Below are positions 17,295 through 23,074 of a stretch of 39,103 nt of DNA, in pieces. Origin of the DNA: Bacillota bacterium (GTDB lineage Bacteria; Bacillota; Clostridia; Christensenellales; Aristaeellaceae). Made by a program: the position numbers and the translations under genes. The notes beneath the pieces were generated by a model that saw nothing but the letters and a program-made list of their open reading frames with translations, did not search any database and was not told where the DNA came from. The DNA lies in the NCBI GenBank assembly GCA_023395615.1, contig JAEWYP010000037.1, positions 1 through 39,103 of the forward strand, in the 5' to 3' direction. Each line of letters begins with the position of its first letter. The stretch's first letter is position 1.

Positions 17295-17501
17295 ATGGCA
17301 AACGTAAACAAGAATATGGCAATCAGCGAGGTGCTCAAACTGGACAGCACCACCGCAAGCGTGTTTATGCAGTTCGGCATGACCTGCTTAAGCTGCCCCT
17401 TCGCCACCTCCGAGTCACTGGAACAGGCCTCCGCCGCCCACGGCGTAGATGTTCACAACCTTGTGGAAAAACTGAACGATCATCTGGCCCAAAAAGCCTG
17501 A
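17295..17501 (+). CDS. DUF1858 / hybrid-cluster-associated redox disulfide protein
   Basis: A 68-residue cytosolic protein that is essentially one DUF1858 domain, of the subtype described as the hybrid cluster protein-associated redox disulfide domain. The key feature is Cys31-x-x-Cys34 in FGMTCLSCPFA, followed by the typical LEQASAAHGVDVHNLVEKLN helix region. Members are thought to work in redox chemistry in anaerobes, often with hybrid cluster protein, but the function is unproven. No hcp gene is in this window; the next gene encodes a ferritin-like protein. The ATG at 17295 follows GAGG with 8 bases spacing and a strong promoter. Confidence 0.85.
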   Translation: MANVNKNMAISEVLKLDSTTASVFMQFGMTCLSCPFATSESLEQASAAHGVDVHNLVEKLNDHLAQKA

Positions 17502-17575
17502 GTTTTCCACTGGATCAGTCCCTATCCCTTATGAGATAACGTTTCTCGTTTTCCACGTTCTTTCGACCAATTCTA

Positions 17576-17603
17576 TGGAAAAGACGTGGAAAGCATATGG
17601 AAA
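17576..17603 (+). repeat. Three TGGAAA repeats phased at 11 bp before the ferritin-like gene
   Basis: TGGAAA occurs at 17576-17581, 17587-17592 and 17598-17603, each 11 bases apart, about one helical turn. The inverse TTTTCCAC occurs at 17503-17510 and 17549-17558 (there as TTTTCCACGT, pairing with ACGTGGAAA at 17584-17592). The last copy overlaps the ribosome binding site of the gene starting at 17614. Confidence 0.4.
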
Positions 17604-17613
17604 GGATTGCGAC

Positions 17614-18090
17614 ATGAAGATCAATTCCGCCCAGGAAGCCCTTTTCGTCGCCTGTGAAATGGAGCGCGGCGCAATCCAGCTTTACGAACGGTCGCTAATG
17701 CTGCTGAGCAGCCTGGGACGGGAGAAGGAACCCCTTCGCGCCCACCTTGCTTCGATGCTGGCGGATGAAAAACAGCACCTGCTCCAGTTTCAGGAATTGT
17801 ACACCGGTCTGGAAGCGTCGGTAGAAGAGCAGCTTGCGCTGTCCGCAGTCGCCTCGTCCGTGCTGTTCGACGGTGGTCTGATGGGCGCCGTTCGGCAGGG
17901 GCTGCTTCAGGATGAACGCAGCATGCTCTCCTTCGCGGCCAACGCGGAACAAACCGCAGCGGCAACGTATCGGGGGTTCTCTGAGCAAAGCGACGATCCG
18001 CACGCAAGCGAAATGCTGACCGGCATCGCGCTGGAAGAAGACAAACACCTGAAAACCCTTCGGGAACATCTGGCTTCGTTGGAGGCCTGA
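17614..18090 (+). CDS. Ferritin-like di-iron domain protein (rubrerythrin-like)
   Basis: A 158-residue four-helix bundle protein. Likely iron ligands follow the rubrerythrin pattern: Glu17 in helix 1, Glu52-x-x-His55 in helix 2, Glu112 in helix 3 and Glu142-x-x-His145 in helix 4. The rubredoxin domain of true rubrerythrins is absent. It could act in peroxide or oxygen detoxification or iron handling. The ATG at 17614 with AAAGGA 7 bases upstream is preferred over the ATG at 17575, which lacks a Shine-Dalgarno. It lies 112 bases after the DUF1858 gene, perhaps co-transcribed with it; no clear promoter was found in the gap. Confidence 0.8.
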   Translation: MKINSAQEALFVACEMERGAIQLYERSLMLLSSLGREKEPLRAHLASMLADEKQHLLQFQELYTGLEASVEEQLALSAVASSVLFDGGLMGAVRQGLLQDERSMLSFAANAEQTAAATYRGFSEQSDDPHASEMLTGIALEEDKHLKTLREHLASLEA

Positions 18091-18103
18091 TCCACCCTGA
18101 TGT

Positions 18104-18139
18104 AAACGCCGCCCGCTGCAATGCGAAAGGGCGGCGTTT
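18104..18139 (+). terminator. Hairpin terminator after the ferritin-like gene
   Basis: Perfect 11-bp stem (18104-18114 with 18129-18139) and a 14-base loop. The T-tract is only TTT at the foot of the stem, so it is a weaker candidate. Confidence 0.6.
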
Positions 18140-18177
18140 GCCTGTATCTTCAATTCTACAATCGAGGGGGCTTTTCC

Positions 18178-18690
18178 ATGCCTACGGAAAACCGTGATCG
18201 TCGCACTGCCACGGCCACAACCCGCATTGCGCTAAGCGGGATGATGGCGGCGCTGATCTTCGTGGCGACCTACTTCGTTAAGCTTCCGATGGCGATGACC
18301 AACGGCTATGTCCATCTCGGCGATGGTTTTATTCTTCTGGCCGCGTCCATGCTGGGCTGGGCCGCAGTACCCGCAGCCGCGGTAGGCAGCATGCTGGCGG
18401 ACCTGATGGGTGGTTACGCCATGTACCTGCTGCCCACCTTCCTCATCAAGGGCGCGGTAGCCGCCGTTGCGGTACTGGCCCTGAAAACAAAGCATGAATG
18501 GCTGAAGGTGCTGGGTCTGGTCGCCGCCGAAGCCGTAATGGTCGGCGGGTATTTTCTGGCGGAATGGCTCGTGCTTGGATATGGCCTTGCGGCCGCTACC
18601 GCAAGCGTACTGGGCAACACCATGCAGGGGCTCAGCGGCGTGGTGATCGGCCTGCTGCTGATCCCTATGACCCGGCGCATTCATCTGTAA
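18178..18690 (+). CDS. ECF transporter S component
   Basis: A 170-residue integral membrane protein with five or six helices. The start of the membrane part (TRIALSGMMAALIFVATYFVKLP) and the following NGYVHLGDGFILLAA are typical of S components of energy-coupling factor vitamin transporters. No A, A' or T genes are adjacent, so it should be a group II S component using a shared energizing module elsewhere. The vitamin bound cannot be decided, and no riboswitch is apparent in the 40 bases between the hairpin and the start. The ATG at 18178 follows GAGGGGG with 7 bases spacing. Confidence 0.85.
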   Translation: MPTENRDRRTATATTRIALSGMMAALIFVATYFVKLPMAMTNGYVHLGDGFILLAASMLGWAAVPAAAVGSMLADLMGGYAMYLLPTFLIKGAVAAVAVLALKTKHEWLKVLGLVAAEAVMVGGYFLAEWLVLGYGLAAATASVLGNTMQGLSGVVIGLLLIPMTRRIHL

Positions 18691-18723
18691 ATCGGTTTCT
18701 GCCATCCATTTTTTCGGAATGTA

Positions 18724-18752
18724 TTGCTTTTTCGGGGGGTTGATGGTAAGAT
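18724..18752 (+). promoter_or_regulatory. Sigma-A promoter of secG
   Basis: TTGCTT (18724-18729), 17-base spacer, TAAGAT (18747-18752) with extended TGG. The twelve bases GATGGTAAGATA are the same as in the DUF1858 promoter. Confidence 0.7.
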
Positions 18753-18785
18753 AATCCTACGAATCCTCAAGGAGGTTGTGTACGT

Positions 18786-19022
18786 ATGTCCGTAGCCCAA
18801 TGGATTGTTGGCATTCTACTGATGCTCTCGGCGATTGTGATGATCGTAACCGTTTTGATGCAGAGCAGCGAACGTACCGGCATCGGTGCGGTAAGCGGCG
18901 CTGCGGAGACCTTTTTCGGCAAGAACAAGGCACGCGGTATGGATGCTAAACTGGCGCTGGTTACCAAGATTTGCACCGGTTTGTTCGTAGGCCTCAGCAT
19001 CGTGATGATGTTGCTGGACTGA
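18786..19022 (+). CDS. secG: Preprotein translocase subunit SecG
   Basis: A 78-residue membrane protein with two helices (about 5-25 and 56-76) and the conserved cytoplasmic loop MQSSERTGIGAVSGAAETFFGKNKARGMDAKL. It is a small stabilizing subunit of the SecYEG channel and works with SecA, whose gene lies further right in this window. Length is typical. The ATG at 18786 has AGGAGG 10 bases upstream. It is monocistronic, with its own promoter and terminator; the frequent neighbour rnr (ribonuclease R) is absent. Confidence 0.95.
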   Translation: MSVAQWIVGILLMLSAIVMIVTVLMQSSERTGIGAVSGAAETFFGKNKARGMDAKLALVTKICTGLFVGLSIVMMLLD

Positions 19023-19037
19023 TGAGAGTGAATCCAC

Positions 19038-19070
19038 AAAACGGCCGTTCTGAATGAGCGGTCGTTTTTT
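19038..19070 (+). terminator. Terminator of secG
   Basis: Thirteen-bp stem with two G-U pairs (19038-19050 with 19056-19068), 5-base loop, ending in TTTTTT. Confidence 0.88.
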
Positions 19071-19096
19071 GTCCCCTTCCGGAAGGAGGTCCCCTT

Positions 19097-19759
19097 ATGA
19101 ATCTGGAAACCGTTACCCTCCGGCTTGAAGAGCCGTCCGACGAACGCGAGGTGGAAAGCGTCATCCGCGACGCATTCTGGAACCAGTACGAGCCGGGTTG
19201 CAGCGAGCACTATCTGGCCCATCTGCTGCGGCTTTCTCCCGACTTTGTACCCGAGCTGGACCTGCTGGCCGAAGCGGGCGGACGCATCGTCGGCAGCATT
19301 CTGTATACCCGCGCGCACATCCTACTGGATGCAGGCGGAAAAATCCCTGTTCTCTCCTTCGGCCCGCTTGCGGTACGCCCAGATGTGCAGCGGCTGGGCA
19401 TCGGCGGACGGTTGATTCGTTCCACGCAACAACTGGCACGTGAATCCGGCGCCCGCGCGATCCTGATTTATGGCGATCCCGCTTACTACAGCCGATATGG
19501 TTTCGTCCCGGCGGAAACCTACCGCATCGGCACACCGCAAAACCAGTATCTGACACCTTTACAGGCCTACGAGCTTTGGGACGGCGCACTGGCCGACGCA
19601 GCCGGCCGCTTTGTGGAATCCTCCGTTTTCGACCAGTTGGATCCCGACAGGGTTGCGGAGTTCGACCGACAGTTTCCACCCAGGGAGAAGCTGGAGGGCA
19701 CGCTCGGTCAGAAACGTTTTCAGGAAAACCTGAAAATGATCAAGCCCAGAGTGATCTGA
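19097..19759 (+). CDS. GNAT family N-acetyltransferase (YhbS-like)
   Basis: A 220-residue acetyl-CoA-dependent acetyltransferase. The GNAT core covers about residues 6-150: strand and turn GRIVGSILYTRAHI, then PLAVRPDVQRLGIGGRLI, which contains the acetyl-CoA pyrophosphate-binding RxxGIG, and the end of the fold DPAYYSRYGFVPA. It resembles predicted acetyltransferases of the YhbS group. The last 60 residues form a tail of unknown role. The substrate is unknown. The ATG at 19097 is preceded by GGAAGGAGG with good spacing. A bidirectional terminator follows. Confidence 0.85.
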   Translation: MNLETVTLRLEEPSDEREVESVIRDAFWNQYEPGCSEHYLAHLLRLSPDFVPELDLLAEAGGRIVGSILYTRAHILLDAGGKIPVLSFGPLAVRPDVQRLGIGGRLIRSTQQLARESGARAILIYGDPAYYSRYGFVPAETYRIGTPQNQYLTPLQAYELWDGALADAAGRFVESSVFDQLDPDRVAEFDRQFPPREKLEGTLGQKRFQENLKMIKPRVI

Positions 19760-19780
19760 ATCCAAACAGGAATCAACCCG

Positions 19781-19822
19781 AAAAACGGACGAAGCCGATC
19801 GAGGCTTCGCCCGTTTGTTTTT
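19781..19822. terminator. Bidirectional terminator between convergent genes
   Basis: Fourteen-position stem with one mismatch (19783-19796 with 19803-19816). It is followed by GTTTTT on the plus strand and by TTTTT on the minus strand, so it can serve both the acetyltransferase gene and the E2-like gene. Confidence 0.85.
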
Positions 19823-19844
19823 ATGCGGATACAAAGAAATGGAA

Positions 19845-20768
19845 TTAAACAGCCGCTTTTACCGTTTCCGGCTGATGAACCCCTTCCGGCTTGGGAACAT
19901 GGTATTCCGCACCCTCGTTGTAATACACCTTTTCCGGCGGCGTATCCAGCAACTCCGGATTCTTCAGGCAGCGTTTCATCTGGGTAAACAGTTTGGCGAA
20001 CACAGCGCCGCCGCATACGCGCTCGTCCACCGTAATCCCGATGGGCAGCGTGCACCAGCGTTTGGGGTTTCCCTTCGCATCCACCGTATAACCGCGCTCC
20101 GGCGTACCCAACCCAAAAAACATGCTGGTGTTGCCAAAATTGTAGATATGATGGAACACGCTGTGCAAGCCGATGGATGCGTTGTTGGTGATAAACATCC
20201 CCGTATGGAAAGGCAGCTCGTCAATCAGCAACCCAGGGCAAAGGCCATACCGATCCAGCAGTTTTACGGTTCCGGCGAGCAGTGTCGCCAGTCCCGGTAT
20301 TTTTAACGCAAAGGACGCAAGCTTAACGGAGAAACCCGGCGTTTCGGGCTTGCGATTGGCCTCGATCTTTTGCACCAGCCGCGCCGCCACATCGTATATC
20401 GTATCGCTCGGGTCATATTTCACCTTTATCACATTCTCCTGCAGGCTCCCGTCCGGGGTGTCCATCAGGATGGTCATGGAAACGGTCAGTTCCTTACGGT
20501 TGTAAAACTGTTTGTTCATAATAAAACGGTTCACTTCCGGCACCTGGGAAATTGCGCGTACATAGCTTGCGATAATCACTTCCAGAAAAGTGATTTTTAC
20601 CCCCTCATCGCGCCACTTCGCGGCAATATAGCGCATCAGGGGTTCGTACTCCACATCGTGTTGCAAAAAAACCATCGCGTCTACGCGCGTGGGCATCAGG
20701 TACGGCGTCATCTGGATAATCGGGTCTAAGTGCTTCACGCGGCGGCCTTCATGGCGATGTCCAAACAT
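19845..20768 (-). CDS. E2-like CoA-dependent acyltransferase fold protein
   Basis: A 307-residue protein similar to the catalytic domain of 2-oxoacid dehydrogenase E2 and chloramphenicol acetyltransferases (for example VDAMVFLQHDVEYEPLMRYIAAKW near the N-terminus and IGITVDERVCGGAVFAKLF near the C-terminus). There is no lipoyl domain and no E1 or E3 gene nearby. The catalytic motif, normally DHRxxDG, reads DERVCGG here: the active-site His is Glu and the Asp is Gly. It is therefore unlikely to be a usual E2 and may have another activity or bind only. The ATG at 20768 (MFGHRHEGRR) has AAAGGA about 9 bases upstream; the frame stays open further, but that part is poor in family likeness. Confidence 0.75.
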   Translation of the reverse strand: MFGHRHEGRRVKHLDPIIQMTPYLMPTRVDAMVFLQHDVEYEPLMRYIAAKWRDEGVKITFLEVIIASYVRAISQVPEVNRFIMNKQFYNRKELTVSMTILMDTPDGSLQENVIKVKYDPSDTIYDVAARLVQKIEANRKPETPGFSVKLASFALKIPGLATLLAGTVKLLDRYGLCPGLLIDELPFHTGMFITNNASIGLHSVFHHIYNFGNTSMFFGLGTPERGYTVDAKGNPKRWCTLPIGITVDERVCGGAVFAKLFTQMKRCLKNPELLDTPPEKVYYNEGAEYHVPKPEGVHQPETVKAAV

Positions 20769-20880
20769 GGAAATCCGTCCTTTCAATCCGGCACGCGAAT
20801 TTCCACGGTATGGCAAAGCACGCCGCACACGAGAAAAACCGCGCCGAGAAATCGGCCTCGCGCACGAAGGAATAAGGGCG

Positions 20881-20909
20881 GTATAATCAAAGCAATCATA
20901 CGCACGCAA
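20881..20909 (-). promoter_or_regulatory. Possible promoter of the E2-like gene
   Basis: On the minus strand TTGCGT (plus 20904-20909), 17 bases, then TTATAC (plus 20881-20886) with an extended TGA. Match to consensus is moderate. Confidence 0.35.
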
Positions 20910-20959
20910 AGTCAATTCATTGTATCGTTTCACGGAACGCGCGTCAAGTGCACGCTCCG

Positions 20960-22042
20960 CTATTCGATTTTCGCCGTATAACTGAGCAGTGTAACGCTCG
21001 GGGTGTTCAGCAGCCGGCCTGGCATCGGATAAATACTGCTGGCGGACAGTCCGCCGCCAATGTACTGGTTCAGGCTGTTGATGCGTTGCATCCCAAAAAT
21101 GCCGTCGTCGCCAATCATCCACCCTTTATCCGGCACGTAAAGCGGGCCTAGCCCGCCCAACCGCCACTGGCCGCCGCAGTAATGTCCCGCCAGTACCAGC
21201 GACAGGCGGCGGAAGCTGAACACAGCCGTCTCGTCCGCCCATTCCACCATCTCGCGCACATAGTCAGCTTCCAGCGGCACGTGGGTCAAGCCGATCTGCA
21301 AATCATCCTTGCTCATGGTTTTCATCGCAGCGGCGCAGGCTGTCATCGCATCCAGCCGGTAGCAGAGCGCACGGTAGCTCGCGCCGCCCTCCGCCTCATA
21401 CTGCTGTCCCTGGGTTTCCATATCCGTTTTTTGCCGCGTCAGGCTTTCCTGCATTCCCGCAATATCTACGCTGTACAGGTATTCCGGGGTGAACCAGACC
21501 GTTATCTTCCCCACCGCCTGGTTAACCGGGCGATCCAGATAGATGCCGCCTGCCTCCTGCGCCGCGCGCACCCAATCCGCCAATACCTCACGGTTGCCGT
21601 GCAGATCGCTTTGCACGGGCGCAGGGTCCTCGTCGCCCGCAATGAAATAAATCGGCACGTCCGCCTTAATCTGCCTCAGAATTTTGATAAGCGAGACCAA
21701 CGGGGTATAATCGCCGTCTTTCCCTACCATATCACCCGTCATGGTGACGGCGGAAAAACTTTTTCCATACAGCAGGTTTTTCCACATCTCGGCGTCCAGC
21801 CCGCGCTCGTCACCGTGCAGGTCTGTCACTTCCAGAAGCGTGAAATTTTCCAGTTTCTTGTCCAGCGACATAATCCGAACTTTTTCGGTTAACAGATTCG
21901 TTTTACGGTTCATTGCCGCGTTGGTCAGCAAACAAAGCACAACCGCCGCAAAAAGGACGGAAAGCAGTAAAAACAGGCAGCCCGGCCCGCGGTGTTTCGT
22001 TTTCTCCGGGGCAAAAATGTAATAGCTCTGGTTTCGCCGCAT
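20960..22042 (-). CDS. Membrane-anchored metallophosphoesterase-like protein
   Basis: A 360-residue protein with one membrane helix at about 21-43 and an extracytoplasmic calcineurin-like phosphoesterase domain. Recognisable motifs are Asp74-x-His76 (EVTDLHGD), Asp104 (MTGDMVG), His254 (LTHVP) and His287 (LAGHYCGGQ). Two motifs differ from the family: GNHE/D reads GDED at 136-139, and GHTHGGQ reads GHYCGGQ, so Asn and two His ligands are altered. Activity may be weakened or changed. The substrate is unknown; outer-face phosphoesterases of this kind may act on lipid or nucleotide phosphates. The ATG at 22042 has GGGGG 7 bases upstream. It is divergent from an acyltransferase gene. Confidence 0.78.
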   Translation of the reverse strand: MRRNQSYYIFAPEKTKHRGPGCLFLLLSVLFAAVVLCLLTNAAMNRKTNLLTEKVRIMSLDKKLENFTLLEVTDLHGDERGLDAEMWKNLLYGKSFSAVTMTGDMVGKDGDYTPLVSLIKILRQIKADVPIYFIAGDEDPAPVQSDLHGNREVLADWVRAAQEAGGIYLDRPVNQAVGKITVWFTPEYLYSVDIAGMQESLTRQKTDMETQGQQYEAEGGASYRALCYRLDAMTACAAAMKTMSKDDLQIGLTHVPLEADYVREMVEWADETAVFSFRRLSLVLAGHYCGGQWRLGGLGPLYVPDKGWMIGDDGIFGMQRINSLNQYIGGGLSASSIYPMPGRLLNTPSVTLLSYTAKIE

Positions 22043-22073
22043 ATCCTAACCCCCAACAGATTGTACCTGTAGT

Positions 22074-22107
22074 ATTATAGCCTCCCCGCAGGGTGTAGCC
22101 GTTACAC
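22074..22107 (-). promoter_or_regulatory. Promoter of the metallophosphoesterase gene with palindrome
   Basis: A perfect TATAAT on the minus strand (plus 22074-22079) lies 32 bases before the start. No good -35 is seen; instead the perfect 5-5-5 palindrome GTGTA-gccgt-TACAC (22093-22107) sits in the -35 region and may be a regulator site. Confidence 0.5.
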
Positions 22108-22152
22108 GTTTCTAATCTTTGTGTTACAATTCCGTGCCGCCGCGCCCGCCTA

Positions 22153-22181
22153 TGGACAGCGAAGCGGGGATATGATATAAA
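22153..22181 (+). promoter_or_regulatory. Promoter of the small PlsC-like gene
   Basis: TGGACA (22153-22158), 17-base spacer, TATAAA (22176-22181) with extended TGA. Both boxes match the consensus in five of six bases. Confidence 0.7.
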
Positions 22182-22221
22182 AGAAAAGCAACCGCAAAAC
22201 AATACAGAAACGGGGCGTACC

Positions 22222-22896
22222 ATGGCGCTGAAAAAATCCTACCGCTTCCTGCGCGGCGTAGTGCGCGTGTGTGCACACCGGATGAGCGTAGAGTGGGAAA
22301 CGCCTTTCACCGGAGAACCTTCGGTTTTTATCTGCAACCACGCTGGCGCAATGGGACCCATTCATATCTGCGCTTCCTTCCCACTGGCGGATCAATTGCA
22401 TCCATGGATGAACGCGCAGGTATTAAGCGCCCGTGAAGTGCCCGCCTATGTGCGGCAGGATTATTGGTGGAAACCGGAATCCCGGCTGGCGCCGCTTTTC
22501 AACCGCACGCTCCCCTATCTGGCGGCTGCCATCCTGCCGCCCATCCTGCGAACCACGCCCACCGTACCGGTTTATCACGATGCGAGGGTGATCCGCACCC
22601 TGCGTGAAAGCCTGAAAGTGCTCCAGTCCGGAGAACATCTGGTGATTTTTCCGGAGCAGCCCTCCGGGTTTGGCACGCATCAGATGGAACTGAACCGCGG
22701 CTTCATGCAGATTGCGCCTGCGTACGCGCGGGTTACCGGCAAGGGTCTCGCTTTCTGGCCGATACGGATCGACACCGCCGCTCATGTTTTCCACGTTGCC
22801 GCTCCCCTGCGGTTTGACGTAGACCGGGCGCTTGGCGAACAGATTGACGAGTTGCTGGCCGGTTTTCGTCAGGGGATTCGCCCGGAGGAATCGTAA
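22222..22896 (+). CDS. PlsC-like lysophospholipid acyltransferase, HX4D Asp missing
   Basis: A 224-residue protein of the PlsC/LPLAT superfamily, which moves acyl groups to lysophospholipids at the inner face of the membrane. Block I reads FICNHAGAMGPIH: the His of HX4D is present, but the position of the Asp is Gly. The later block VIFPEQPSG replaces the usual FPEGxRS. The segment AFWPIRIDT fits the following beta strand. The change in the charge-relay Asp leaves its activity open. The same substitution is found in the next gene, which suggests a subfamily trait rather than decay. The ATG at 22222 follows GGGG 6 bases upstream. It has its own promoter and terminator. Confidence 0.78.
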   Translation: MALKKSYRFLRGVVRVCAHRMSVEWETPFTGEPSVFICNHAGAMGPIHICASFPLADQLHPWMNAQVLSAREVPAYVRQDYWWKPESRLAPLFNRTLPYLAAAILPPILRTTPTVPVYHDARVIRTLRESLKVLQSGEHLVIFPEQPSGFGTHQMELNRGFMQIAPAYARVTGKGLAFWPIRIDTAAHVFHVAAPLRFDVDRALGEQIDELLAGFRQGIRPEES

Positions 22897-22916
22897 CCTC
22901 CCTGTCAACACTTCCC

Positions 22917-22952
22917 CGCCCCACCCGGGATTCCTCCCCGGCGGGGCGTTTT
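22917..22952 (+). terminator. Terminator of the small PlsC-like gene
   Basis: GC-rich hairpin with outer stem CGCCCC (22917-22922) and GGGGCG (22943-22948), further inner pairing of CCC/GGG tracts, followed by TTTT. Confidence 0.7.
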
Positions 22953-22991
22953 GTTACGTTTGCGCATTGCGGCGTAATCCGCCTCCTGTGG

Positions 22992-23021
22992 TTGCTTCCC
23001 CGCCCTGCTGTGTGGTAGAAT
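22992..23021 (+). promoter_or_regulatory. Promoter of the membrane-PlsC fusion gene
   Basis: TTGCTT (22992-22997), 18-base spacer, TAGAAT (23016-23021) with extended TGG. Confidence 0.6.
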
Positions 23022-23074
23022 GGTGCTTACGGTAAGCCAATCACAAGCGTCACAGCAGAAGGAGCGACCGGACT

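Noticed and set aside
20769..21122. N-terminal extension of the E2-like frame
   Set aside because: It overlaps the C-terminal coding part of the phosphoesterase gene and the probable promoter; the ATG at 20768 with AAAGGA is more credible.
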